Below are positions 38,546 through 48,889 of a stretch of 64,000 nt of DNA, piece after piece (the first letter of the stretch is position 1; every line of letters begins with the position of its first letter). The position numbers and the translations under genes are program-made. Origin of the DNA: a bacterium (lineage in GTDB: Bacteria; Planctomycetota; Planctomycetia; Pirellulales; Pirellulaceae); contig JAUIGN010000009.1 in assembly GCA_030430075.1 (NCBI GenBank), forward strand, positions 62,001 through 126,000, read 5' to 3'. Below the pieces are notes generated by a model. That model saw only the letters and a program-made list of their open reading frames with translations. It did not search any database and was not told the origin of the DNA.

Positions 38546-39103
38546 GGTGGGATCCCCTCCTTGCGCGGCGTTAAGAATTGACTAACCGACAACGTCCGTC
38601 CGACGTTGAGAACGCGATGAATGTGATCGATACTTCGCAAAAAAGCAACCGGGTAAACGGGCAGAAACCCGGAAAAACGGCGAAAAAAACGCGGTCCGGC
38701 ACCAGGGGGCTGGGCCGGATCGCCAGGGAATGCCGCCCAAATCGATCGGCGGCCGGCCCATCGGGCAACGGGCCGGCCACGGCGCTGCTACCGTTGTCGG
38801 GGGCCGAGTTGCCGGCCCGGCCTTCCCGCACCGCTCGTTGCCCGGCTGCGTTGAGCGTCACGATACGCACCCGCGGTCGCGAAGGCACCACCGTGGCAAC
38901 CGGCAATCTTGCCGCCTCCTTCCCAATTTAATAAGATGAGGGCTGACAATGAGTTAGAGTCTCACCTGGGGACATGCCTGCACGGCGTGCAGATGTTTCG
39001 GAAGCGACCAACGGGAACGTGCCGGATTTCGGCTCGCTCCCAGATTGGCTGTGGCCCTGCCACCTCAGGGTCATTTACCCGTGCCATCAAGGAGCGATTG
39101 CTC
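38546..39103. other. Divergent intergenic region with hairpins
   Basis: About 560 nt between the HU gene and the PQQ/TPR gene. A 7-bp hairpin CAACGTC/GACGTTG at 38590-38608 lies in the HU leader. A GC-rich 9-bp hairpin GGCCGGCCC/GGGCCGGCC is at 38751-38778. A promoter for the plus-strand gene is listed separately. No small gene is supported. Confidence 0.5.
38909..38937 (+). promoter_or_regulatory. Candidate promoter of the PQQ/TPR gene
   Basis: TTGCCG (38909-38914), 17 nt, TAAGAT (38932-38937). It is about 165 nt before the GTG at 39104. Confidence 0.35.
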
Positions 39104-42100
39104 GTGACAACTCGATTTTCTCTGCTGCAGATCGCCGCGTTGACCGTGCTGGCTGCCGCCTGCGTACCGCCAGCCTTCACGTTCGCACAGGGTGACAACA
39201 CGGTGTTTCAGATGCCCGAGCGAACGTTGCTGCAGCACCTCACGCGTGCTAAGCGGGCCATTGAGGAGGAGCGGTTTAGTGATGCGGTGATCGAACTGGG
39301 GACCTTACTGAACAGTCCCACGCTGGCCGCATCTCCCGATGCGCCGGGTCAGGCCCAGGACTATTTTGTCGGTCCGGTCGATGAAACGGGTGCTCGCCGC
39401 AGCCTCAAGGGCGAAGCGCAGCGGCTGTTGGGTTCGATGCCCGAACGGGGCCGCGAACTGTACGAACTCCAATACGGCAGCGATGCGCGCAACCTGCTGG
39501 ATCGGGCGGTCGACAAGCAGAGCCTGGAAGATCTCAACGAGGTGATTCGGCGCTACTTTCACACCAAGGCAGGCTACGAAGCGATGGTGTTGCTGGGCCG
39601 CCTGCAGTTGGATCGCGGTCGGCCGTTGGCGGCAGCCCTCTGCTTCAAACGCGTCCTGGCGGCACCCTCGGCGGCAGCCCAATACGACCCACATCTCTCG
39701 GTGTTGCTCGGCGCTTGTTGGGTCTATGCGAACATGCCCGAACAGGCGGTCGAAACCATGCAGGAACTCAAGCAACGCTACCCGCGGCTTGAAATCGAAC
39801 TCGACACCGGCCACCGCGAGGCGTTGCCGGCCGGCGAAGTCGCGGTCGCCTGGCTCACCAAACACTTCGGCCCCATCCCCCGGGCCGGCCGACTCGATGC
39901 GTCGCAGTGGCTGGTCCATCGGGGTAACCTGCAGCGGAACGCCACGGCCTCCGGCGGCATGCCGCTCACTCAGATGCGCTGGCGAACTCGCACCACCACC
40001 GACCCGGGCGACGAGAAACTGGTGGCCGAGTTGCAGAAGAACTTTCAATCGGCCGGTCTGCCCGCCATTCCCAGCGTCTCTCCGCTGGCCGTCGACGACG
40101 TCGTGTTGATGCGCACACCCGAGCGGTTGTTGGCGGTTGACTTCCACACCGGCAAGCGGGTCTGGGAGTATCCCTGGTGGAATTCGTCTTTCCAATCGAG
40201 CGCCCCGTCGAATCGGTCAGGATCGCGCAGCGTGGAGGTTTCGACGCGGAAGATGCAACTCCGCCAGCGTCTCTGGTTGGATGCCGCCTATGGTTTACTG
40301 AGCAGCGATGGTCAGGCAGTCTACCTGCTGGACGATCTGCAATACACGCAAGCGACATCCAACCAGCCCCAGTTTTTTCCGGGCCGCGTCTTTCGTTCAC
40401 CGAACCCCAACTATCCCCGTTCGCATAATCTACTGGTCGCCTTGGATGTCGAGCGTGAGGGTTCATTGCGGTGGAAGGTGGGGGGCGAGGACGGTGTCGA
40501 CGAACCGAAGCTGGCCGGCGCCTTCTTCATGGGTCCGCCGCTGCCCCTGCTGGGTCAACTGTACGTGATCGCGGAAGTCAACCGGGAGCTCCGGTTGGTT
40601 GTGCTGGACGCGCTGACCGGCCAGCAGGCCTGGACACAGCAGATCGCGCACGTGGCGGACGAACCGGCCAGGGTCCGCAACCGCCAACGGCGGCTGGCCG
40701 GAGCGACGCCTTCGTTCGGCAACGGGGTGCTGGTCTGTCCGACATCGGCCGGCGGCGTGGTGGCACTGGATGTTACGACGAGGGCCCTGTTGTGGGGATA
40801 TGCCTATCCGACCGCCCAATCCGAAACGAACGGCTTCGGCCTGAACCCCTACGCTGGGACCGTGCAGAATCCGGGCGAAGACTGGGCGGACGCGACCGCC
40901 ACCATTGCCGAAGGGGTGGTCCTGCTGACGCCCGTGGAATCCGACCACCTGTTTTGCCTGGACCTGTTGACCGGCGTCCCCAAGTGGGAACCGAAAGAGC
41001 GGGCGGACGAATTGGCCGATATGCAGTTCATCGCTTGCGTCCATCAGGGGAAGGCGATCCTGGTCGGCAAGGACCGGCTGCTTGCCATTCGGCTGCAGGA
41101 CGGAATAACGGTCTGGACTCGGCCGCTGAGCGACGACCGGCCGGCGATGCCGAGCGGTCGCGGGTTCCAAACCGGCGACAGCTACTTCCTGCCGACGACG
41201 GATGCCGAGCTGCTGGAGGTGGACCTGGCGACCGGGCAGATCGCCCAGCGCGTCAAATGCCCGCAACCGCTGGGCAACTTGATGTGTTACGACGACCAGG
41301 TGATCTCGCAGGGCGTGGACCAGGTGACCGCCTTTTATCAAATCCAGCCCTTGAGGGAGCTCGTCGCAGCGCGGCTCGCCAAGTCGGCCGACGACGCGTG
41401 GGCCTTGGCGCGGCAGGGTGAACTGCTGGTCCATGACGGGCAGCCCCAGGCAGCATTGGATGTGCTCCGCAAAGCCCATGAGCTCGACCCGCGCGACGAT
41501 GCCGTCCGTTCGCTCCTCGTGACCTCCTTTCTCGAATTGCTGCGGAGCGATTTCGCCGCCCACGCCGACCTGGCCCCGGCGATCGACGCGCAGATCCAAT
41601 TGCCCCATTTGCGGCTCGAATTCCTGCGGCTGATGGCGGCCGGCATGGAGGAACGGGGCGACCTGTCGGGCGCGGCGGAAAAGTACCTGCAATTGGCCCA
41701 GATGCAGATCCGGAATTTCGATCCGAACGGGGCTCTTGCGCCGGTTTCGGTGGTCGCCGAGCCGGGTCGGACGATCCGCCTGGATCGCTGGGTACAAGCC
41801 AGGCTGGCTCATCTCTATCAAGAGGCGGACCAGGAATTGAAGGCCCGCTTGGACGCAGCCATCGGTGACGGGGGCGGCGGCGAGTTCGAGTTGCGACAAC
41901 GGATCAACTACTTCGGCTTCCACCGCCAGGCCGATCAGGCCCGCTTGCGGCTGATTCCCAAGTTGGCATCGACCGATCGGGTTCTGGAAGCGGACCTTCT
42001 CCTGGCGAGGCTCGAGAAGAACCTCGACCGGGCCGAGACCGGGCCGGTGGTTGCCGCCCTGGCCGGCGGGTTGCTGGAGTACGACGAGCCAGCGCTGGCG

Positions 42101-43837
42101 GCCCTCTATTTTCGTCGCCTGGGGCAGGAATGGGCCGACGTCGATTGCGGCGACGGTCGAACGGGCGGCCAGCGGTTCGCGGCCGCCGCGGAACATGAGG
42201 CGCTCCGCGGCCGGCTGGCGCCGCTTACCCAATGGCCGTACGGCGAGGCACGGGCCGACGAAACCCGCGATCGCCGTGGGCGGCAAGCCAACCAGAGCGA
42301 TCTGCTGATCCCTTTTCGACAGCGCGCCCGGACCGCAGACCAGCAATATGCAATTCACTATAACGGCGGCACGGGATCACTGGTGCTCCGGGACGGCCGC
42401 GCCCAGGAGTGGCTGCATCTGGCGTTGGGTGATGGCACGTCTTACAACGAACAACTATTCGGCAGCAATTACGCCAAGGTTTACGGACAGCTATTGCATG
42501 TCGTCCTGGGCGACCAGTTGGTCACCCTGGACCTCTCCCGTGAACCACAGAACGCGGCAGCCGTCTTGTGGAAGGCGCGGTTGTCGCTTCCGCCGCAGGA
42601 GATCGGTCTGGCCCGGCCCAACGCGAAGCCGTGGAAGAACCTGAACCCGCTCGATCCGGACAGCCCGACAACCTATTCCCTGACCGACTCTGCCGGGAAC
42701 CTGGTCGGCACGTTGGGGCCGGTTTCGGAATCGGGAGTGATCTACCTCGAATCATCGACGCTGACGTGCGCCGACCCGCTGACCGGCGAGCCGATCTGGC
42801 AATTGGACGGGATCGAGCCGGGGACTCAGCTGTTTGGCGACGACGCCTTGACGTTCGCTGTCGCCGCTGAGGGCGACGAGGCACGGGTCCTCGATTCGCG
42901 AACCGGCCGGACACTCGGCAAGCGGCCTCTCCCCGACCGCCAGCATCGCTGGGCGACTCATGGCCGCTATGTGCTCGGATGGGAACAGTTCGCCGCAGCA
43001 GGCGAAAAGGCTGCGGCCCCAGCGGACGATGGTGCCGGCGAATCGCCAGGGCGTGAAGTTCGCCTCTTTCTGTTCGACCCCTGGGCCGGCCAGGATGTCT
43101 GGTCGCACCGTTGTTCCGCGGGAGCTCGCGGGACCCTGATCGACCAGGACGAAGTGGCCATCCTGGAACCGGATGGCCGGTTGGTCATTCGCTACTTGGG
43201 CGGCGCGGACGTTGTGCTCCGCCAACAGGTGATGCCCGAACCCGACCTGACGGCGATCTACGTGCTCCGTTCGGCCGAGCGTTACCTGCTGGTGACCGAT
43301 TCGGAGGGGGCGGAAGCCGATCCGGAAAACAGCGTACAGCGGTGGCGGGAACTGGACGCATCGTTACGAGCACCGATGATCTTTGGCCACGTGCACGCCT
43401 TCGATCGCCGTTCGGGCGAACCGCTCTGGCAGACACCCGCGACGATCGAGAACTTCGCGATGCCACTGGTGCAGCCGGGTGAAGTGCCGACGCTCTGGTT
43501 CCTCCGCCGTGGAACCTCGCCGCGGTCGCTGAAATCGCCGGCCCCCAGCGAGTACGTTTCGCTGCTCTGTCTGGACCGTCGTAATGGCCGCCAGCTGCTG
43601 GCGAGCGAAGGGGTGGGCGTCACCGGCCCGACCGCGTACGACGTCCAGGCCGATCTGGAGAATCACTCGGTCACCATGGTGATCAACGGCTCGCAGTTCA
43701 TCGTACAATTCACGGATGCGCCGGTGGCCCCCGAACCGCCGGTGCAAACGGGATCGGCCGCCAGCCTCCAGGAAGACGACGGGGGACTGTGGAATGTGGG
43801 CGGTGCGCTGATGAAGGCCCTGATCCGCAATCAGTAA
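39104..43837 (+). CDS. Exported PQQ-like beta-propeller/TPR protein
   Basis: The frame is open from 38909, but the GTG at 39104 has AAGGAG at the right distance and begins a signal peptide (TTRFSLLQIAALTVLAAAC), giving 1,577 residues. Early on there are helical TPR-like repeats (about 45-260), then a first PQQ-type beta-propeller (about 280-760; DVTTRALLWGYA, DLLTGVPKWEP, LQDGITVWTRPL). A TPR block begins near 764 (ALARQGELLVHDGQPQAALDVL). A second propeller-like region runs from about 1083 to the end (DPLTGEPIWQLDG, DRRSGEPLWQTP). Related two-propeller proteins occur in planctomycetes and resemble BamB or quinoprotein dehydrogenases. No enzymatic residues for PQQ catalysis could be confirmed, so a scaffold or sensor role is just as likely. 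A lipoprotein cysteine (AAAC) is possible but its lipobox is poor. Confidence 0.85.
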   Translation: MTTRFSLLQIAALTVLAAACVPPAFTFAQGDNTVFQMPERTLLQHLTRAKRAIEEERFSDAVIELGTLLNSPTLAASPDAPGQAQDYFVGPVDETGARRSLKGEAQRLLGSMPERGRELYELQYGSDARNLLDRAVDKQSLEDLNEVIRRYFHTKAGYEAMVLLGRLQLDRGRPLAAALCFKRVLAAPSAAAQYDPHLSVLLGACWVYANMPEQAVETMQELKQRYPRLEIELDTGHREALPAGEVAVAWLTKHFGPIPRAGRLDASQWLVHRGNLQRNATASGGMPLTQMRWRTRTTTDPGDEKLVAELQKNFQSAGLPAIPSVSPLAVDDVVLMRTPERLLAVDFHTGKRVWEYPWWNSSFQSSAPSNRSGSRSVEVSTRKMQLRQRLWLDAAYGLLSSDGQAVYLLDDLQYTQATSNQPQFFPGRVFRSPNPNYPRSHNLLVALDVEREGSLRWKVGGEDGVDEPKLAGAFFMGPPLPLLGQLYVIAEVNRELRLVVLDALTGQQAWTQQIAHVADEPARVRNRQRRLAGATPSFGNGVLVCPTSAGGVVALDVTTRALLWGYAYPTAQSETNGFGLNPYAGTVQNPGEDWADATATIAEGVVLLTPVESDHLFCLDLLTGVPKWEPKERADELADMQFIACVHQGKAILVGKDRLLAIRLQDGITVWTRPLSDDRPAMPSGRGFQTGDSYFLPTTDAELLEVDLATGQIAQRVKCPQPLGNLMCYDDQVISQGVDQVTAFYQIQPLRELVAARLAKSADDAWALARQGELLVHDGQPQAALDVLRKAHELDPRDDAVRSLLVTSFLELLRSDFAAHADLAPAIDAQIQLPHLRLEFLRLMAAGMEERGDLSGAAEKYLQLAQMQIRNFDPNGALAPVSVVAEPGRTIRLDRWVQARLAHLYQEADQELKARLDAAIGDGGGGEFELRQRINYFGFHRQADQARLRLIPKLASTDRVLEADLLLARLEKNLDRAETGPVVAALAGGLLEYDEPALAALYFRRLGQEWADVDCGDGRTGGQRFAAAAEHEALRGRLAPLTQWPYGEARADETRDRRGRQANQSDLLIPFRQRARTADQQYAIHYNGGTGSLVLRDGRAQEWLHLALGDGTSYNEQLFGSNYAKVYGQLLHVVLGDQLVTLDLSREPQNAAAVLWKARLSLPPQEIGLARPNAKPWKNLNPLDPDSPTTYSLTDSAGNLVGTLGPVSESGVIYLESSTLTCADPLTGEPIWQLDGIEPGTQLFGDDALTFAVAAEGDEARVLDSRTGRTLGKRPLPDRQHRWATHGRYVLGWEQFAAAGEKAAAPADDGAGESPGREVRLFLFDPWAGQDVWSHRCSAGARGTLIDQDEVAILEPDGRLVIRYLGGADVVLRQQVMPEPDLTAIYVLRSAERYLLVTDSEGAEADPENSVQRWRELDASLRAPMIFGHVHAFDRRSGEPLWQTPATIENFAMPLVQPGEVPTLWFLRRGTSPRSLKSPAPSEYVSLLCLDRRNGRQLLASEGVGVTGPTAYDVQADLENHSVTMVINGSQFIVQFTDAPVAPEPPVQTGSAASLQEDDGGLWNVGGALMKALIRNQ

Positions 43838-44204
43838 CTCGGCCCCCCTACTCTGCCGCCGCACCCGAAACTTCCGTCCCGCCGCTCACGGCGCCCCTTG
43901 TTTTCACACGGACGTGTCATGCCGATTCGCTCGCCAACCGGCGCAAGCCTTACGATCGGGCCACTTTGCGGGATACGCAATCTGGGTAAGTGTGCTACAC
44001 TCAAGGTGGGCTGTACCGGCCGGGCATCTCCCTCTCCATGCCCAACCGCAACCGTTTGGGGGCATGCGTCAACCCTGCTTGCCGCCCCCGCGCGGCGTGA
44101 AGCCAGCGGCTCCGGGAGTGGCACCCCGCCAGAACGGATGCCGGTCGTCAAGGTCAGCCCAGTGGATGGGCAGGAAGTATCACGATTGAGCGAGGTAACC
44201 ACGT
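43838..44204 (+). promoter_or_regulatory. Intergenic region before the moxR cluster
   Basis: 367 nt with no supported gene. TGCTACACT (43993-44001) resembles an extended -10, the same string as upstream of the first gene in the window. No good -35 is found at the right spacing. The MoxR ATG at 44205 has a weak GAGG about 10 nt upstream. Confidence 0.25.
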
Positions 44205-45266
44205 ATGACCACTGAAGGTCAATCCGAGCACACCATTGATGCATCGGCCGTTGAGAAACTGAGTGCTGCCCGCGAGCAAATCTCCGAGCAGTTATCCCGA
44301 GTGATCGTGGGCCAGGAACAGGTCATCGAGGAACTGATGATCAGCCTCTTCAGCCGAGGCCACTGTTTGCTGGAAGGTGTCCCCGGCCTGGCCAAGACGT
44401 TGATGATCAGTACGCTGGCCCAAACGTTGGACCTGTCCTTCAGCCGGATTCAGTTTACGCCGGACCTGATGCCGGCCGACATCACGGGGACCGAGGTGCT
44501 GGAGGAGAATCGCAGTACGGGCGCCCGCGAGCGTCGCTTCCTGGAAGGCCCCCTGTTTTCGCACCTCGTCCTGGCGGATGAGATCAACCGCACGCCCCCC
44601 AAGACGCAGGCAGCCCTGCTGGAAGCAATGCAGGAGCGTCAGGTGACGGTGGGCAGCGAACGTCACGTGCTGACCGATCCGTTCTTCGTGCTGGCGACCC
44701 AGAACCCGATCGAGCAGGAAGGGACGTACCCCCTCCCCGAAGCCCAGCAAGACCGCTTCATGTTCAAGGTGTTCGTCAACTACCCCAGCTTCGAGGAAGA
44801 ATTCGAGGTGGCTCGACGAACGACCGCCGCCAGCACGGCGGAGGTCAACGCGGTCTTGACCGCCGAAGAGATTCGTACCTTGCAGCAGGTGGTCCGCCAG
44901 GTGCCCGTCGCGGACCATGTGATTCGCTACGCCCTCTCGCTGGTGCGGCAAACCCGGATCGATCATCCGGGCACGCCTGACTTCGTCGAAGAACTGGTGG
45001 GTTGGGGTGCCGGCCCGCGCGCCGTTCAGTTCCTGATTCTGGGAGGCAAAGCACGGGCCCTGCTGCATGGACGGACCCATGTGGCAACGGAAGATATCCA
45101 GGCCTTGGCCAAGCCGGTCCTGCGGCATCGCGTCGTCGTGAACTTCGCTGCGGAGAGCGAAGGCGTTTCCCAGGACGACATCATCGAGCGACTGCTGGCC
45201 ATTACCCCCACCAAGGAAGACGAGCTGACAAGCGATGCCAGATTCCAAAAGATTTTTGCATCCTGA
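44205..45266 (+). CDS. MoxR-family AAA+ ATPase
   Basis: A 353-residue protein with a Walker A motif (GVPGLAKT, 58-65), Walker B ([10 protein letters not shown]125/E126) and a [19 protein letters not shown] box (sensor 1 region and arginine finger), all standard for the MoxR group (AAA_3 domain plus lid). MoxR ATPases act as chaperones for vWA proteins. The next gene overlaps it by 32 bp and encodes a DUF58 vWA protein, followed by two more vWA membrane proteins, the classic arrangement. Cytoplasmic. First gene of the cluster, so probably co-transcribed with at least DUF58. Confidence 0.97.
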   Translation: MTTEGQSEHTIDASAVEKLSAAREQISEQLSRVIVGQEQVIEELMISLFSRGHCLLEGVPGLAKTLMISTLAQTLDLSFSRIQFTPDLMPADITGTEVLEENRSTGARERRFLEGPLFSHLVLADEINRTPPKTQAALLEAMQERQVTVGSERHVLTDPFFVLATQNPIEQEGTYPLPEAQQDRFMFKVFVNYPSFEEEFEVARRTTAASTAEVNAVLTAEEIRTLQQVVRQVPVADHVIRYALSLVRQTRIDHPGTPDFVEELVGWGAGPRAVQFLILGGKARALLHGRTHVATEDIQALAKPVLRHRVVVNFAAESEGVSQDDIIERLLAITPTKEDELTSDARFQKIFAS

Positions 45267-46137
45267 GGCGATCCGGCGGATCTCTCGATTGGAACTGCGG
45301 GCCCGGCATATCGTGGAAGGATTTCTGTCCGGCATGCATCGCAGTCCGTACTTCGGGCAGTCAGTCGAATTCCTGCAGCACCGCGAGTACGCCCTGGGAG
45401 ACGACCTGCGGCATGTCGACTGGAAGGTCTGGGCCCGCCAGGATCGCCTGGTGATCAAACAGTTCGAAGAGGAAACCAACCTTCGCTGCACACTGCTGGT
45501 CGACGTCTCCAACAGCATGGCGTACGGCAACGGCCCGCTCAACAAGTACGAATACGCGGCGACGGTCGCCGCCAGCCTGGCTCACCTGGTACTGCGTCAG
45601 CAGGACGCAATCGGCTGCCTGGCATTCGACGACAAGGTCCGCATGAAGGTCCCCCACCGGACGAAACGCAATCATCTGCATGCGGTCATCGATTCGCTGG
45701 CGGTCAGCAAACCGCAAGACAAGACGGCGATGTACGAGATCTTCCGGACGGCGGCGGAAACGTACCCACGCCGCGGCATGATGATCGTCATCTCGGATCT
45801 GCTGGCGGACGTCGACGGAACGTTGAAGGGGCTCAAGCTGCTCAGAAAGCGAGGCCACGACGTGCTCGTATTTCACGTCATGGATGACGATGAGCTCGAT
45901 TTCCCATTCAGTGGACCAACCCGCTTCGACGGGCTCGAATCGGCCGACCACCTGAATTGCAACCCACGTGCCCTCCGCGAAGGGTACCTGGAGGCCTTGC
46001 AGCAGTACTTGGAGCAGGTGCGCCGCGACTGTGCCCGCCACATGATCGACTACGCGCTCATCCGCACCAGTGATCCGCTCGACGCCGCCCTGGCCAGGTA
46101 CCTATGTTCCCGCTTGGGAATGCATCACCGCAATTAG
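45235..46137 (+). CDS. DUF58 vWA-like protein
   Basis: A 300-residue DUF58 protein. The family signature is [18 protein letters not shown] (55-72), and the vWA MIDAS motif D90-x-S92-x-S94 (DVSNSMAYG) follows at once. The ATG lies inside the 3' end of moxR (32-bp overlap), which indicates translational coupling. No signal peptide or TM is seen, so it is likely cytoplasmic or membrane-associated through partners. Role: client or adaptor of the MoxR ATPase in envelope or stress functions; the exact substrate is not known. Confidence 0.95.
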   Translation: MPDSKRFLHPEAIRRISRLELRARHIVEGFLSGMHRSPYFGQSVEFLQHREYALGDDLRHVDWKVWARQDRLVIKQFEEETNLRCTLLVDVSNSMAYGNGPLNKYEYAATVAASLAHLVLRQQDAIGCLAFDDKVRMKVPHRTKRNHLHAVIDSLAVSKPQDKTAMYEIFRTAAETYPRRGMMIVISDLLADVDGTLKGLKLLRKRGHDVLVFHVMDDDELDFPFSGPTRFDGLESADHLNCNPRALREGYLEALQQYLEQVRRDCARHMIDYALIRTSDPLDAALARYLCSRLGMHHRN

Positions 46138-46573
46138 CCCGGACGATGGTCATTGACGCACCAACCCTGTTACCGCCCAATCAACTATCAACGTTCAACT
46201 TTCGTACATCGTGTTTCGGTGCGACGTGCCTCGATGGTCATTCGTTCCGTAGTTCCGTAGGTCATGCTGTGCATGACAATTCCTGCAGTCCCTTATCCCG
46301 GATGATCGTGATCAACGCAGCAACACCTTCACCGTTGGGTCAAGGTTCATACTCGGTGGAATACGAAGCGACGTGCCTCGTTGGCCTGAGGTGCCGGTTC
46401 GGTCTGCGATCAACGAAACCGGGGCTAACGCCCAACGGCTGATGGATCAACCGGCTGGTGGATCAACCGGCTAACGACCTGCGGCTGATGAAAAATTCGT
46501 GCCCGTTAGAGATCCCATCTCGGGCAGCAACTCCCAGGCTCCTTCCCAACCCCAGTGCTGATCGATTGAACCC
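46138..46573. repeat. Repeat-rich intergenic region
   Basis: 436 nt without a gene. It contains an imperfect direct repeat of about 150-160 bp: CCCGGAYGAT-type blocks start at 46138 and 46297, and GCGACGTGCCTCG occurs at 46221 and 46368. There is a GTCATGC/GCATGAC hairpin (46261-46277), and at 46415-46452 the second copy of the REP-like element GGGGCTAACGCCC with its CGGCTGATG tail, followed by two GGATCAACCGGCT-like units. The 112-residue open frame here is composed of these repeats and is not credible as a gene. Confidence 0.75.
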
Positions 46574-48889
46574 ATGCAGTTTGTCCACCAAGCCTTAACC
46601 TGGGGATTCTTGCTGGCCCTGTTGCCACTGCTGATCCACCTGATCAACCTGGTCCGCAGGCGACGGGTGCAATGGGCTGCGATGGATTTTCTGCTGCAAA
46701 GTTACAAGCGGCACCGAACCTGGATCTGGCTCAAGCAACTGCTCCTCCTGCTGATGCGGATGGCGGCGATCGCCATCATTGTGGCGATGCTGGCCCAATG
46801 GATCACGCAGCGCGAATGGTTCTCGTTGTTCGGGGGCACCGCCACGCACCACTACGTGATCCTGGACGACAGTTTTTCGATGTCGGACCGCGTGGGCGGC
46901 ACGACCGCTTTTGACCGGGCCTCCCGCGCGCTGCAGAACATCGGGACCCAGGCGATGGCGCGGGAGACGCCGCAGAAGTTTACGGTGCTCCGTTTCTCCC
47001 GGGCGACCGGAGTGGACCCCGCAGCCGAGGACGGCGCCAGCGTCGCCGATGTCCATGCCGAAGCGGTCGACTCGAATTTTGACCTGTTTCTGGAAGAGAC
47101 GCGGCTCGACTTCGCGCCAACCGAGTTGGCTTCCAGTCCCCACGACGCCCTGCGGATCGTCAAGCAGTTAGTCGATTCCAGCAGCGACGAAGAGAGCGTG
47201 GTCTACCTGCTCTCCGACTTCCGCGAAAAGGACTGGGAGAATCCGGCGGAGGCGAGGCAGACGTTGCGTGAATTATCTCAGGCCCAGGTCGACGTCCACT
47301 TTGTCAGCTGCAACGAGTCCCAACAGTCGAACCTGGCGATCGTCGACGTGACCCCGGCGGACGACACCCGGGCCGCCGGCGTCCCCCTGTTTGTCAACGT
47401 CACGGTCAAGAATTTCGGCCGCGAAGCGGTGCGGAAACTGCCCGTGCGGGTGCGCACCTGGTTCTACGACCCGCAGTCCGAACTGGCAGGTGAGCCGGGC
47501 CAGGTCGAAGGCAAAGAAGACGAACCGCCGACGGTGGTGATCGACGAAATCGCCGCCGGCGAAACGGGGACCGCACGCTTCCAGGTCTTCTTTCCCCAAG
47601 CGGGCCGGCACGTCGTCGAAGCCGAACTTCCGGACGACTCGGTGACCGCCGACAATCGTCGCTGGTGCGTGATCGACCTGCCGGACGCCGAGCAGGTTCT
47701 GGTGATCGACGGCAGCCCCGACCAGCACCACGCCTTCTTCCTGACCGCCGCCTTCGCGCCGGGACAACGGACCAACACGGGGATCCGCCCCGACATCCAG
47801 CCGCCCGCGTTCCTCCGCGATGCGACTCCCGAGTCACTGGCTCGCTACCAGGCCATCTACCTGCTCGACCTGGACCGTGTCGATCCGCATGTTGTCCCGA
47901 CCCTGGAGACCTACGTCCGCGAAGGGGGCGGCCTGGGGATCTTCGTCGGCGATCAGGTCAACATCGAGTTCTACAACCGATCGTTATACCGGGACGGCGC
48001 CGGCCTGTTTCCGGTCGAACTGGAGCGGTCGGACCTGTTGGCGGACGAGCTATTTGAAAACGCACCTGACCTGGAAGTGGAAGATCACCCGATCTTCGGC
48101 ATCTTCCTGGTCGAACGAAACCCGTTCATCAACCTGGTGCGGATCGAGCGTTACTTGCGGCCGTCCGAGGCGTGGGCCCCTCCCCCGGACTCGACGATCG
48201 ATGTCCTGGCCCGCTTACGAAACCAGCAGCCGCTGGCTGTCGAACGAAAACTGGGTGACGGGCGCGTCGTCGCCTTTCTCACCTCGCTGGCCCCCGACTG
48301 GAACAACTGGGCACAAGACCCGAGTTTCGTGGTTGTCCTGCTCCAACTGCAGTCCTACCTGGCCGCGCCGACGCGATTGAACGAAGAGCGACTGGTAGGC
48401 GGCACGCTGGAAGTGCGGCTCGACGCGAAGACCTTCCGCCGCGACCTGGCCCTGGTGATCCCCGGCAGCGACGATGTGCCGCTGGTCGTCAAAGCGACCG
48501 CCGAACCACCCAGCGAGGAATCGCCGATCCTGGTTGCAACCCTCACGAATTCCCCCACCAGGTCGCTCGCCAACACCAGCCACAGCGGTATCTATGAAGC
48601 GTGGCCGGAAACGGTTGAAGGGACCGTCGATCCGCGCCGCTACGCATTCAATGTGAATCCGGCGGAAAGCGATCTCACGATCGCCGAAACCCAGACCCTG
48701 CTGACACGCCTGGAGCCCGCTCAGATTGAATTTCGCACAGCCGATCAGTACGCCTTCGATTTCGCCGAGCAGGCGGGTGTCAACCGCACCTTGCTGCTGA
48801 TGGTTCTACTGATTCTGCTGCTGTTGTGCGAGCAGGCGTTGGCTTACGCTGCCAGCTACCACACTTCGCAAGGAGCGGTCCGAACATGA
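46574..48889 (+). CDS. BatA-like membrane vWA protein
   Basis: A 771-residue protein. The N-terminus has two hydrophobic segments (about 8-26 and 54-76) with the charged RRRRVQWAAMDFL loop, the typical BatA two-anchor start. A vWA-type domain follows, with MIDAS D98-x-S100-x-S102 (VILDDSFSMSD). The central part has beta-rich CARDB-like strands (VNVTVKNFGREAVRKLPV), then a GATase1-like/vWA-helper region (YQAIYLLDLDRVD, VREGGGLGIFVGDQV). A C-terminal helix (TLLLMVLLILLLL) is a third membrane anchor. It overlaps the next gene by 4 bp (ATGA), so the two are translationally coupled. The start has no clear RBS. Likely in the inner membrane with its large domain outside the cytoplasm. Confidence 0.9.
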   Translation: MQFVHQALTWGFLLALLPLLIHLINLVRRRRVQWAAMDFLLQSYKRHRTWIWLKQLLLLLMRMAAIAIIVAMLAQWITQREWFSLFGGTATHHYVILDDSFSMSDRVGGTTAFDRASRALQNIGTQAMARETPQKFTVLRFSRATGVDPAAEDGASVADVHAEAVDSNFDLFLEETRLDFAPTELASSPHDALRIVKQLVDSSSDEESVVYLLSDFREKDWENPAEARQTLRELSQAQVDVHFVSCNESQQSNLAIVDVTPADDTRAAGVPLFVNVTVKNFGREAVRKLPVRVRTWFYDPQSELAGEPGQVEGKEDEPPTVVIDEIAAGETGTARFQVFFPQAGRHVVEAELPDDSVTADNRRWCVIDLPDAEQVLVIDGSPDQHHAFFLTAAFAPGQRTNTGIRPDIQPPAFLRDATPESLARYQAIYLLDLDRVDPHVVPTLETYVREGGGLGIFVGDQVNIEFYNRSLYRDGAGLFPVELERSDLLADELFENAPDLEVEDHPIFGIFLVERNPFINLVRIERYLRPSEAWAPPPDSTIDVLARLRNQQPLAVERKLGDGRVVAFLTSLAPDWNNWAQDPSFVVVLLQLQSYLAAPTRLNEERLVGGTLEVRLDAKTFRRDLALVIPGSDDVPLVVKATAEPPSEESPILVATLTNSPTRSLANTSHSGIYEAWPETVEGTVDPRRYAFNVNPAESDLTIAETQTLLTRLEPAQIEFRTADQYAFDFAEQAGVNRTLLLMVLLILLLLCEQALAYAASYHTSQGAVRT

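Noticed and set aside
40463..42358. Minus-strand 631-codon frame
   Set aside because: Antisense of the PQQ/TPR gene, without RBS or recognisable domain.
46104..46442. 112-codon frame after DUF58
   Set aside because: Made of the diverged intergenic direct repeats; no RBS and no protein-like conservation.
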